Assembly (NCBI GenBank): GCA_958349535.1
Contig: CATWDJ010000002.1
Coordinates: forward strand, 1 to 64,000
Length of the DNA stretch: 64,000 nt
Source of the DNA: Maccoyibacter sp900556645
GTDB lineage: Bacteria; Bacillota; Clostridia; Lachnospirales; Lachnospiraceae
Direction: 5' to 3'
Shown here: positions 26,417 through 34,224 of the stretch, piece after piece
How positions within the stretch are numbered: position 1 is the first letter of the stretch
Layout of the letters: each line of letters starts with the position of its first letter
Position numbers and translations under genes: made by a program
Notes under the pieces: model-generated
What the model was told of the DNA's origin: nothing
Databases searched by the model: none
What the model saw: only the letters and a program-made list of their open reading frames with translations

Positions 26417-27814
26417 ATGTTAAATTATGATGTAATAATTATAGGTGCAGGTCCATCAGGAATTTTTTGTGCTTATGAGCTGATGAAAGAAAAATCTGAC
26501 TTAAAGGTTTTAATGATTGAAAAAGGAAGACGAATTGAAAATCGTCAATGCCCGAAGAGAAAAACCAAGGTCTGCGTGGGATGTCAGCCTTGCTCCATTA
26601 CCACTGGATTTGCCGGAGCAGGAGCTTTTTCCGACGGAAAATTGTCTTTGTCACCGGATGTGGGAGGAAATCTTCCTGAGATTTTAGGATATGAAAAAGC
26701 CGTAAATCTGATTAAGGAATCCGATGATATCTACTTAAAATTCGGAGCAGACACCAGCATTTACGGTGTAGATAAAGAAAAAGAAATCCGTGAAATCAGA
26801 CGAAAAGCTATCAATGCCAATCTGAAACTGATTGAATGTCCAATCCGTCATTTGGGAACAGAGGAAGGATATAAGATTTATTCCAGATTACAGGAACATC
26901 TGTTAGAAGAAGGTGTGGAGATTCTTTTTGATACCATGGTGGCGGATATTATTGTAGAGGATGGCACAGTCAAAGGAATTGTGACGGATAAAGGAGAGAC
27001 CATCCATGCAAAAGAAGTGGTTTCCGCTGTGGGACGTGAAGGTGCGGACTGGTTTTCTCATATCTGTGAGAAGCATGAAGTAGAGACAGAAGTGGGAACT
27101 GTGGACATCGGTGTCCGTGTGGAGGTCCGGGATGAGGTCATGGATTTCCTGAATAAGAATCTCTATGAGGCAAAGCTGGTTTACCATACACCGACCTTTG
27201 ACGACAAGGTGCGGACCTTCTGTACCAATCCATCGGGAGAGGTGGCAACGGAATACTATGATGACGGTCTTGCGGTGGTCAACGGCCATGCATATAAATC
27301 CAAGGATTTGAAAACAAATAATACCAACTTTGCACTTTTGGTATCCAAGAATTTTACAAAACCGTTTAAGACACCGATTGAATACGGAAAACAGATTGCA
27401 CAACTTTCCAATATGCTCTGTGACGGAAAAATTCTGGTACAGACCTTTGGAGACTTCCGTCGTGGAAGAAGAACCACCGAGGAGCGGCTTTGCAGAAACA
27501 ATCTGATTCCAACCTTAAAGGATGCGGTACCGGGAGATTTATCTTTGGTATTCCCACATCGTATCATGGTGGATATTGAAGAAATGATTATGGCGTTGGA
27601 TAAGGTAACACCGGGTATTGCCAGTGATGAAACCCTTCTTTATGGTGTGGAAGTAAAATTCTATTCCAACAAAGTGGTTGTAAATCAGGATTTTGAGACA
27701 AATATCAAAGGTCTCCGAGCAATTGGAGATGGAGCCTCTGTCACAAGAGGATTACAGCAGGCATCGGCAAACGGTCTGTCGGTGGCAAGAAGTATTTTAA
27801 AAACAATGGAGTAA
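26417..27814 (+). CDS. FAD-dependent dehydrogenase (COG2509 type)
   Basis: A 465-residue uncharacterised flavoprotein. A Rossmann dinucleotide motif, VIIIGAGPSGIFCAYEL, starts at about residue 6. A cysteine-containing block, KVCVGCQPCSITTGFAGAGAFSDGKL, is typical of this family. The end has IGDGASVTRGLQQASANGLSVARSI, the second FAD contact. Members occur widely in anaerobes, but the reaction is not known. It follows a small hypothetical gene and precedes a PrsA-like lipoprotein by three bases. Confidence 0.9.
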   Translation: MLNYDVIIIGAGPSGIFCAYELMKEKSDLKVLMIEKGRRIENRQCPKRKTKVCVGCQPCSITTGFAGAGAFSDGKLSLSPDVGGNLPEILGYEKAVNLIKESDDIYLKFGADTSIYGVDKEKEIREIRRKAINANLKLIECPIRHLGTEEGYKIYSRLQEHLLEEGVEILFDTMVADIIVEDGTVKGIVTDKGETIHAKEVVSAVGREGADWFSHICEKHEVETEVGTVDIGVRVEVRDEVMDFLNKNLYEAKLVYHTPTFDDKVRTFCTNPSGEVATEYYDDGLAVVNGHAYKSKDLKTNNTNFALLVSKNFTKPFKTPIEYGKQIAQLSNMLCDGKILVQTFGDFRRGRRTTEERLCRNNLIPTLKDAVPGDLSLVFPHRIMVDIEEMIMALDKVTPGIASDETLLYGVEVKFYSNKVVVNQDFETNIKGLRAIGDGASVTRGLQQASANGLSVARSILKTME

Positions 27815-27817
27815 CAC

Positions 27818-28792
27818 ATGAAATCACCAAAGAGAATAAAGCTTATGGTACTGTTGGTTGCATCCATGCTATTACTTTGCGGATGCAAGATTGGAAATAC
27901 GGAAATTGTATATTTACAGAATATCTGGCCGAATCAGGTGTTTAAGATTGATGATGAGGTATGCAGCAAAAAGGAAGCAAGAGTTTATCTGGTGAATTAC
28001 CGGAATATTTACGGGGCTTCCTATGGAGTGGATTTGTGGCAGCAGGATTCCAATGAAGAGTCCTTGGAGACTTACATCAAAGAAAAAGCATTGACCCAGA
28101 TGGCAAGAATCAAATGTATGAACGGTCTTGCAAAGGAGAAGGATATTTCTCTGTCCGGGGAAGAAAAGAAAAAGGCAGCCAAGGCAGCAGAGACCTATTA
28201 TAAATCCCTGTCAAAGGAAGAACGAAAATATCTGGATGTAAAGCAGTCGGATATTGAAGATATGTATCAGGAATATCTTCTGGCGGCAAAAGTCTATCAA
28301 TCTCTGACGGATAAAGTGGATACGGAAATCAGTGATGATGAAGCAAGGGTTATGGAAGTGATGCAGATTTTCGTGTCGGATGAAAAGAAAGCAGAAGAGA
28401 TAAAAGCCAGACTTCAGAATGGAGAGGATTTTGCGGCTCTTGCAGGAAGCTACAATGAAAAAGGAAGTATCCAAACATCTTTTGGAAGAGAGGACGTTCC
28501 TGAGGAAGTAGCGGAGGAAGCCTTTGAACTGGATAATGACCAGATTACAGATGCCATCAAGACCGATGAAGGGTATTATTTCATCAAGTGTATGAATAAA
28601 TATAATCGGAAGCTGACGGATGAGAATAAGGAGACTTTATTGGAAGAACGGAAACAGGAGGCTTTCAATAAAGAATATCATGCTTATATGGAAAGTGTTT
28701 CCAAGGTACTCAATCAGCGTCTTTGGGAAAAAACAAAGGTGGATGCACCAAAAGAAATAAAGACGGACAGCTTTTTTGAGGTGATTGATTAG
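27818..28792 (+). CDS. PrsA-like foldase lipoprotein (parvulin peptidyl-prolyl isomerase)
   Basis: A 324-residue extracytoplasmic protein. The N-terminus is a lipoprotein signal with lipobox LLCGC at about residues 18-22. A SurA/PrsA-like N-terminal helical part follows, and a parvulin domain lies at about residues 180-270 (VMQIFVSDEKKAEEIKARLQNGEDFAALA, ending EGYYFIKCMNK). Such proteins fold secreted proteins at the outer face of the membrane. A strong bidirectional terminator lies right after the stop. Confidence 0.9.
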   Translation: MKSPKRIKLMVLLVASMLLLCGCKIGNTEIVYLQNIWPNQVFKIDDEVCSKKEARVYLVNYRNIYGASYGVDLWQQDSNEESLETYIKEKALTQMARIKCMNGLAKEKDISLSGEEKKKAAKAAETYYKSLSKEERKYLDVKQSDIEDMYQEYLLAAKVYQSLTDKVDTEISDDEARVMEVMQIFVSDEKKAEEIKARLQNGEDFAALAGSYNEKGSIQTSFGREDVPEEVAEEAFELDNDQITDAIKTDEGYYFIKCMNKYNRKLTDENKETLLEERKQEAFNKEYHAYMESVSKVLNQRLWEKTKVDAPKEIKTDSFFEVID

Positions 28793-28809
28793 AGCATAAA
28801 GGTAGAAAT

Positions 28810-28846
28810 AAAAGCCGAAATTTCCAAGATGGGAATTTCGGCTTTT
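28810..28846. terminator. Bidirectional terminator
   Basis: A 16-bp stem with one G-T pair, AAAAGCCGAAA... paired with ...TTTCGGCTTTT, around a five-base loop. A and T runs at both sides serve the convergent foldase and lytic transglycosylase genes. Confidence 0.85.
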
Positions 28847-28849
28847 GAA

Positions 28850-29629
28850 TTATTCGGATTTTTGATTTAACAGATTTGCCACCGCAGGATTATAACGGAT
28901 GTTCTGTAAGGAATAAATACTGTTTGCAGAATCCTCGTCCTTGTGGGAAGAGGTAAATCCGGTGGTGGAATTCTTGTTCTCTGTCAATTGTTCCAGATAC
29001 ATGTCCAAAAAACGCATATAATCTTCATAGGAAAAAATCTGATCCAAAATATCCTGAATACGGGTATCTTCACTGGAACCGTTCATCAGTCCCGTCAGAA
29101 AATCGGAAGAGGAAATCTGATTCTTTCCTTCGTCAATGGTAATATTTTCGTTCATGTAGGCAGTTACCTTTGCCACATAGTTCTGTGTCTCCTTAAAAGG
29201 CGGCACCCCTCCGTATTTTGCAACATTTCCGCTGCCGGCATTGTAGGCAGCCAGAGCCAGCGTTACATCACCGTCATAACGGTCCAACATCTGGCTAATA
29301 TATTTTGCACCGCCCATGATATTCTGTTCCGGGTCGTAAGCATCTGTTACGCCCAAAGAAGCGGCGGTTTTTGGCATAAGTTGCATAATCCCCTGTGCAC
29401 CGCAGGAGGAAGTTGCATTGGGATCAAAGTTGGATTCCTGCTTAGCAATCGCTTTCAGCAGATTCACAGGAACACCGTAAGTATCAGAAGCTTTCTGGAA
29501 AATATCATCCAAGGTAGTAGAGGAAGTATCCAGATAAGAAGAAAAGTCATCCCCGGTACCACTTACTGTGCGGTTGTTGGAAACTGAATTCTGCACAGAA
29601 GAAGCAGCCATAATCTCTGAAATGTTCAT
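28850..29629 (-). CDS. Lytic transglycosylase (SLT domain)
   Basis: A 259-residue soluble lytic murein transglycosylase-like protein. The catalytic SLT domain is clear at about residues 40-150. It contains the catalytic glutamate in AIAKQESNFDPNATSSCGAQGIMQLMPKTA, then ALAAYNAGSGNV. The remaining N- and C-terminal parts are low complexity. The ATG at 29629 is chosen over a GTG at 29635 because AGGAGG lies five bases upstream of it. No standard signal peptide is visible, so export may be via a flagellar-type route or not occur. Confidence 0.9.
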   Translation of the reverse strand: MNISEIMAASSVQNSVSNNRTVSGTGDDFSSYLDTSSTTLDDIFQKASDTYGVPVNLLKAIAKQESNFDPNATSSCGAQGIMQLMPKTAASLGVTDAYDPEQNIMGGAKYISQMLDRYDGDVTLALAAYNAGSGNVAKYGGVPPFKETQNYVAKVTAYMNENITIDEGKNQISSSDFLTGLMNGSSEDTRIQDILDQIFSYEDYMRFLDMYLEQLTENKNSTTGFTSSHKDEDSANSIYSLQNIRYNPAVANLLNQKSE

Positions 29630-29653
29630 AAGCACCTCCTGAATCTTTGGTAG

Positions 29654-29814
29654 ACATTATATCATAAATCCGCAGTATACACTCGGGGGCCGTTTGCTCC
29701 CTCGTTCGCGGGCTTCGCCCTATGTCGCCATCCACAGACAACCCCGTCTGCGAGCAGTCGGGGTGTCTCTGTCTGCCGACGCACTGCTCATTGCCTTCGC
29801 GTACATTATATCAT
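29654..29814. repeat. GC-rich element flanked by 12-bp direct repeats
   Basis: ACATTATATCAT occurs at 29654-29665 and at 29803-29814. The 137 bp between them is strikingly GC-rich against the AT-rich surroundings. It contains hairpins, including GGGC-TTC-GCCC and a longer stem with CCCCG/CGGGG. The layout looks like a small inserted repeat with duplicated target, but neither transposase nor reading frame is present. On the minus strand each direct repeat contains a TATAAT. Confidence 0.55.
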
Positions 29815-29850
29815 GTCAAGAAAAAAAAGTCTTGTTTTTCTTGACTTTTT
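29815..29850 (+). terminator. Hairpin overlapping the trmB promoter
   Basis: An 11-bp stem, GTCAAGAAAAA paired with TTTTTCTTGAC, then a T run. It has the form of a terminator, but its right arm covers the -35 box of the trmB promoter, so it could instead be an operator. Confidence 0.5.
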
Positions 29851-29869
29851 TATAAAAAGAAAGTATAGT
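29841..29869 (+). promoter_or_regulatory. trmB-lysA promoter (TTGACT-N17-TATAGT)
   Basis: TTGACT at 29841-29846 and TATAGT at 29864-29869 with 17 bp between. Transcription would start about 30 bp before the trmB ATG. The -35 box lies in one arm of a perfect inverted repeat. Confidence 0.7.
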
Positions 29870-29904
29870 GTTCCTATCGAGAACTACTAAGAAGAGGAGC
29901 TTGT

Positions 29905-30615
29905 ATGGAAAATAACGTGTTAATTGAGAATTTAATGGAATTTGGATTGACCAGACAGGAGGCAACCATTTACCTGAATCTTTTCAAAAATGGGATGCAG
30001 ACAGGCTATGAGGTGGCGAAGCAGACCGGAATTTCCCGTTCCAATGCATACAATGCTCTGGCGGGACTGGTGGAAAAGGGGGCGGCTTACAGCTGCGAAG
30101 GAAGTGCCACCAAGTACGAGGCGGTAGAAATTGAAGAATTTTGTGCCAACAAGATTCGTTCCATGGAGAAGAAAAAGGAACTGTTGGTTATGAATATGCC
30201 GAGGGAAAAACAGCAGGAAGAGGGCTACCTGACGATTCGCGGAGATGAGCAGATTGTACACAAGATTGAAAATATGCTGTTGTCGGCAAAGAAAAGAGTT
30301 TATCTTTCTATGGCAGAGCAGGATTTGAGACAGTTTCTGCCGGAACTGGAAGAATTGCGGCAAAAGAAAATTAAGATTGTTCTTTTGACAGATAAGAATA
30401 TCGAGCTTCCGCAGGCAAAGATTTATCTGCGGGAAAGCGAGCCCCATCAGATTGGTGTGATTACGGATTCCTGTTATGTGCTGACGGGAGAACTGGGAAA
30501 CGGAGCAGACAGCAACTGTCTTTATTCCGGGCAGAAGAATCTGGTACGGGTCTTTAAGGATTATCTGAAAAATGAAATAAAATTGATAGAATTAACAGGA
30601 GGAAAGAAAGCATGA
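29905..30615 (+). CDS. TrmB family transcriptional regulator
   Basis: A 236-residue regulator. The N-terminal winged helix has LMEFGLTRQEATIYLNLFKNG and VAKQTGISRSNAYNALAGLVEKG, typical of TrmB. The C-terminal part (from about residue 110) is a phospholipase D-like effector domain (RGDEQIVHKIENMLLSAKKRVYLSM). AGAGGAG precedes the ATG. The stop overlaps the start of lysA (ATGA), so the pair is translated together. TrmB regulators usually sense sugars; control of lysA by diaminopimelate or lysine is an inference from coupling only. Confidence 0.9.
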   Translation: MENNVLIENLMEFGLTRQEATIYLNLFKNGMQTGYEVAKQTGISRSNAYNALAGLVEKGAAYSCEGSATKYEAVEIEEFCANKIRSMEKKKELLVMNMPREKQQEEGYLTIRGDEQIVHKIENMLLSAKKRVYLSMAEQDLRQFLPELEELRQKKIKIVLLTDKNIELPQAKIYLRESEPHQIGVITDSCYVLTGELGNGADSNCLYSGQKNLVRVFKDYLKNEIKLIELTGGKKA

Positions 30616-31895
30616 GTAAGAAACCATTTGTGACAAAGGAAAAATTGGATGAGATTATAAAAGAATATCCTACACCGTTTCATTTATATGATGAAAAGGG
30701 AATCCGTGAAAATGCAAAGGCAGTACAGGAGGCTTTTGCATGGAATAAAGGATTTCGTGAATACTTTGCAGTAAAGGCAACCCCAAACCCATTCTTAATC
30801 AATATTTTAAAGGAGTACGGCTGCGGCTGCGACTGCTCTTCCATGACAGAGCTGATGATGGCGGATGCTCTGGGATTTTCCGGCGAGGAGATTATGTTTT
30901 CCTCCAACGATACCCCGGCAGAGGAGTTTGCTTTTGCGGACAAGATTGGTGCCACCATCAACTTGGATGATTTTACCCATATTGAGTTTTTGGAGCAGAC
31001 CATCGGACACATTCCGGAAACCATCAGCTGTCGTTACAATCCGGGCGGAGTATTCAAAATCAGCAACAGTATCATGGATAATCCGGGGGATGCCAAATAC
31101 GGCTTTACCACAGAGCAGCTTTTTGAAGGCTATCGTATTTTAAAGGAAAAGGGTGCAAAACGTTTTGGAATCCACGCATTTTTGGCAAGCAATACGGTAA
31201 CCAATGACTATTATCCGACCTTAGCCAAAACCTTATTTGAAACAGTTGTGGAAATCAAAGAGAAAACAGGAGTAAAAATGAGCTTTATCAATCTCTCCGG
31301 CGGCGTGGGAATTCCTTACAAACCGGATGAAGACGGAAATGATATCCGCGTGATTGGCGAAGGAGTGCGGAAAGTCTACGAAGAGGTTCTGGTTCCGGCT
31401 GGAATGGGAGATGTGGCAATTTATACGGAAATGGGACGTTTTATGATGGGACCATACGGCTGTCTGGTAACAGAAGCCATCCATGAAAAACATACTCACA
31501 AGGAGTACATCGGTGTGGATGCCTGTGCTGTGAACCTGATGCGTCCGGCAATGTACGGGGCTTATCATCACATTACGGTAATGGGAAAAGAGGATGCACC
31601 ATGCGACCATGTCTATGATATAACCGGTTCCCTCTGTGAGAATAATGATAAATTTGCCATCGACAGAAAACTGCCGAAGATTGATATGGGAGACTTGCTG
31701 GTAATTCACGATACCGGAGCTCATGGCTTTGCAATGGGATATAACTATAACGGAAAGCTGAAATCCGCAGAGATTCTCCTGAAAGAAAACGGAGAATTTG
31801 AACTGATTCGCCGGGCAGAAACCCCGAAGGATTACTTTGCAACCTTCGATTGTTTCGACATTTTAAAAAATATGAAAAATCCATATGAAGTTTAG
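30612..31895 (+). CDS. lysA: Diaminopimelate decarboxylase
   Basis: A 427-residue PLP-dependent fold III decarboxylase. It converts meso-diaminopimelate to lysine. The PLP lysine is K55 in YFAVKATPNP. The substrate-cofactor regions are NLSGGVGIPYKPDEDG, TEMGRFMMGPYG and CAVNLMRPAMYG. AGGAGGAAAG lies upstream, inside the end of trmB. Sequence similarity to carboxynorspermidine-type decarboxylases cannot be ruled out without a tree, because the family is broad; LysA is the best call. Confidence 0.88.
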   Translation: MSKKPFVTKEKLDEIIKEYPTPFHLYDEKGIRENAKAVQEAFAWNKGFREYFAVKATPNPFLINILKEYGCGCDCSSMTELMMADALGFSGEEIMFSSNDTPAEEFAFADKIGATINLDDFTHIEFLEQTIGHIPETISCRYNPGGVFKISNSIMDNPGDAKYGFTTEQLFEGYRILKEKGAKRFGIHAFLASNTVTNDYYPTLAKTLFETVVEIKEKTGVKMSFINLSGGVGIPYKPDEDGNDIRVIGEGVRKVYEEVLVPAGMGDVAIYTEMGRFMMGPYGCLVTEAIHEKHTHKEYIGVDACAVNLMRPAMYGAYHHITVMGKEDAPCDHVYDITGSLCENNDKFAIDRKLPKIDMGDLLVIHDTGAHGFAMGYNYNGKLKSAEILLKENGEFELIRRAETPKDYFATFDCFDILKNMKNPYEV

Positions 31896-31897
31896 TA

Positions 31898-31926
31898 TTG
31901 CATTTTAAAAAAAAGTGTGATAATAT
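31898..31926 (+). promoter_or_regulatory. tRNA-Leu promoter (TTGCAT-N17-TAATAT)
   Basis: TTGCAT at 31898-31903 and TAATAT at 31921-31926 with 17 bp between, about 30 bp before the tRNA. A short GTCCGAG/CTCGGAC hairpin (31934-31951) lies between promoter and tRNA. Confidence 0.5.
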
Positions 31927-31955
31927 ATCCATTGTCCGAGTTTTCTCGGACCTAC

Positions 31956-32039
31956 GCCGGTGTGGCGGAATTGGCAGACGCACCAGACTCAAAATCTGGC
32001 GGTGGCAACATCGTATCGGTTCAAGTCCGATCACCGGCA
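31956..32039 (+). tRNA. tRNA-Leu (anticodon CAA)
   Basis: An 84-base class II tRNA with a long variable arm. The acceptor stem GCCGGTG pairs with CACCGGC (32032-32038). The anticodon loop CTCAAAA is flanked by CCAGA/TCTGG and gives CAA, which reads UUG leucine codons. The T-arm has GGTTCAAGTCC. CCA is not encoded in the DNA. Confidence 0.97.
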
Positions 32040-32199
32040 TTATATTTAGTGAAAAATGAAGGCAGATGTCTTCATTTTTTTGTGTTTAAAATTAGAGTGT
32101 ATGATATTGCGGAGTGGTTATTAGGTGAAATTTCTTCCCAAAAGTAGACATATTTGCTATAATGTCTATAACTGATGAAAGTATGGAAGGGGGATTGGG

Positions 32200-32457
32200 A
32201 TGGAAAAGGGAAAGCAGGAACGGGTTAGAAAAATCAAAAAGACCGGAGCCTTAGCTGCCGGAATTGCGGTTTCGGCTGTTATTGTTATTCAGATTCTTGT
32301 TTATACGCTGGGTTTTTTGCAGGATATGCCTCCTGTGGGAATCGTGGTTCTCTTTTTGGCAATACCGGTGGCTGTACTTGCAGCAGTAATTTACGTAACC
32401 GATGAAAGAATCAGGGAAATCGAAGGAGGAGAAGAAGATGAAGCTTCTAAATATTGA
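32200..32457 (+). CDS. Small membrane protein, 85 residues
   Basis: A small protein with two predicted membrane helices, about residues 14-37 and 46-66, and charged ends. I do not recognise a family. GGAAGGGGG lies upstream. It overlaps the next gene by 20 bp, and the ribosome binding site of that gene lies inside its coding sequence, so the two are coupled. The YbjQ partner suggests a role at the membrane, but nothing more can be said. Confidence 0.75.
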   Translation: MEKGKQERVRKIKKTGALAAGIAVSAVIVIQILVYTLGFLQDMPPVGIVVLFLAIPVAVLAAVIYVTDERIREIEGGEEDEASKY

Positions 32458-32761
32458 TTACATTCCGGGTGCAGAAATTGAAGCATTGGGACTGGTAAAG
32501 GGTACTGTTGTGGAGTCTAAAAACATTGGCAAGGATTTTATGGCAGGTATGAAAACCATTGTCGGCGGAGAGTTAAAAGGATATACGGATATGCTGGTGA
32601 CCGCAAGACAGATGGCTACCAAACGTATGGTAGACGAGGCTGAGGCAATGGGAGCAGATGCCATTATCGGCGTGAGATATGGTTCTTCCGCAATTATGCA
32701 GGGAGCGGCAGAAATCGTAGCCTATGGAACAGCAGTAAAGATTATTGGAAACGAAGAATAG
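32438..32761 (+). CDS. YbjQ/UPF0145 family protein
   Basis: A 107-residue protein of the YbjQ family, with the characteristic LGLVKGTVVESKNIGKDFMAG opening, VTARQMATKRMVDEAEAMGADAIIGVRY and a C-terminal AYGTAVKI. The members form pentameric rings; function is unknown. The start at 32438 has GGAGGA eight bases upstream. It is the second gene of a two-gene unit. Confidence 0.9.
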   Translation: MKLLNIDYIPGAEIEALGLVKGTVVESKNIGKDFMAGMKTIVGGELKGYTDMLVTARQMATKRMVDEAEAMGADAIIGVRYGSSAIMQGAAEIVAYGTAVKIIGNEE

Positions 32762-32775
32762 AGGAAAATAAAAAA

Positions 32776-32805
32776 AGAGATATGCGGCTTGCATATCTCT
32801 TTTTC
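32776..32805 (+). terminator. Rho-independent terminator
   Basis: AGAGATATGC paired with GCATATCTCT around a five-base loop, with T residues after it. Confidence 0.85.
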
Positions 32806-32899
32806 TTATGCTACTATACCACATTTTCGCGAAAAAATCCAGTCTTGAAGAGGAATGGGATTTCCTATAGAATAAAGCCCCAAAGGAGGGAGGATATTT

Positions 32900-33721
32900 A
32901 TGGAAATGGAAATGCAGACAAAGGAAATACTGGAACTGGTGGGAGAACTGACGGAGCGTTACACTTCCAAAGAAAGTACCTCTTTGACCTATGAGACCGC
33001 ACAGCAGTTGATGGGAGCGGTGCTTTACTGTATCGAAGAAAATGAAAAGGACAGCAGCGGTACAGAGTTGCTACAGGTACAGAGTTCCATACGGAGAATA
33101 TACGAAGCAGGCTATGAGAAAGTTTTACAGAAAGTGGAACAGGCGAGAATACTCTACAATGAGTTGGCAGTGGATTTTGAGGATTATGGAAGCCGTGCCT
33201 TAAGGGAAACCTTTGATGCCATCCCACAGTTTTTTGTCCGTTATGATGCCAGATTTTCTCCACAAAATCATATCCTTACCTTAGATTATCCTGTGCTTCA
33301 CTCTCAGGAAAATCTCAGCGGAATTGACCGGATTTATGCGTGGCTTCATTGTATTCGGGCAGAGCAGGAGTTTTTGAGAAGCTTTTCCGGGGAATTTGTG
33401 AGAAAGGTTTTGAAAAAGTTTCATCCCGATTACGAGGAATTGTTCGAAAATCTGGGAGAAATTCTTTTGCGGAAAGTGGTGGCAAACCGTATGCTGGGAT
33501 TGCCGTCAGACTGGGAAATTTTAAATGAGGAAGACTACCAAAAGCTGATACAGTTGTTTGGAGAACTGGAAAAGCAGGAAGCGGAACAGAAAATATATGA
33601 GATTTTAGAGGAGCAGTGCGAATCGGAGGAGCAGTTGCTATATGTAAGCGGAGCCATTCCGAATCTGGCTGTGGGATTTTTAAACATGGCGGAGACTGGA
33701 AATATGGAGGTTTTTGTCTAG
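32900..33721 (+). CDS. Uncharacterised protein, probably DUF6179 (MoxR-VWA operon gene 1)
   Basis: A 273-residue acidic, mostly helical cytoplasmic protein. From memory it fits DUF6179, but I could not verify this. No catalytic motif, membrane helix or signal peptide is seen. AAAGGAGGGAGG precedes the ATG. It is the first of five closely spaced genes (32900-38018) that end in a VWA protein and a MoxR ATPase, so it is likely a client, adaptor or effector of that chaperone-like pair. The stop is 10 bp before the next start. A promoter probably lies in the 138-bp gap after the upstream terminator. Confidence 0.75.
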   Translation: MEMEMQTKEILELVGELTERYTSKESTSLTYETAQQLMGAVLYCIEENEKDSSGTELLQVQSSIRRIYEAGYEKVLQKVEQARILYNELAVDFEDYGSRALRETFDAIPQFFVRYDARFSPQNHILTLDYPVLHSQENLSGIDRIYAWLHCIRAEQEFLRSFSGEFVRKVLKKFHPDYEELFENLGEILLRKVVANRMLGLPSDWEILNEEDYQKLIQLFGELEKQEAEQKIYEILEEQCESEEQLLYVSGAIPNLAVGFLNMAETGNMEVFV

Positions 33722-33731
33722 GAGGAACAGT

Positions 33732-34151
33732 ATGGAAAAGAGGATGGAACTTTTGCTGCGGGAAGCAGAAAAACAGGAGATGGGGAAAATATTGGACTGC
33801 AATGGGAAAACAATCCGGTTCGGACTGGAATTGACGAAAGAAGAGACAAAACAGTTGGTTGCCTGTGAGTATCAAACGTTGAGAGAGTGTGGAAGAGTAC
33901 AGTTTACGGAGAGTATTCTGCCAAAGCTGATAGAGACCTTTTGTGATTCCGCATACATACAGCAGGAGGAGTATTTGGAAACTTTGGAGGAATTGCAGGA
34001 AATTTTCTTCTTCTATAAAAACGAGTCTGGGGATAAACTTTCTGATGATGAGCTGCTGGAGTGTATGAAGCAGCAGTATGAAAAAGTCTGTCACGGAGAT
34101 TTGGAATATCTGAAAACCACTTGTTTAGCAGAGATTGTACGGACTTTGTAA
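33732..34151 (+). CDS. Uncharacterised protein, probably DUF6323 (operon gene 2)
   Basis: A 139-residue helical protein that I tentatively assign to DUF6323 from memory. GGAGGA lies five bases before the ATG at 33732; a TTG nine codons upstream would overlap the previous gene. The sequence has a short beta-like start and then acidic helices (LTKEETKQLVACEYQTLRECGRVQFTE). It has no known motif. Its position between gene 1 and the LRR protein is the only clue to function. Confidence 0.72.
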   Translation: MEKRMELLLREAEKQEMGKILDCNGKTIRFGLELTKEETKQLVACEYQTLRECGRVQFTESILPKLIETFCDSAYIQQEEYLETLEELQEIFFFYKNESGDKLSDDELLECMKQQYEKVCHGDLEYLKTTCLAEIVRTL

Positions 34152-34224
34152 TCCAGTATGGAAAAAGGGGGATATTTGTGTTAGACTTAGAAATAGATTT
34201 TTGGGGTATCACAGAGGGAAAATA

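Noticed and set aside
28943..29587. A 214-residue plus-strand frame inside the lytic transglycosylase gene
   Set aside because: It is the shadow of the SLT gene on the other strand and resembles no known family.
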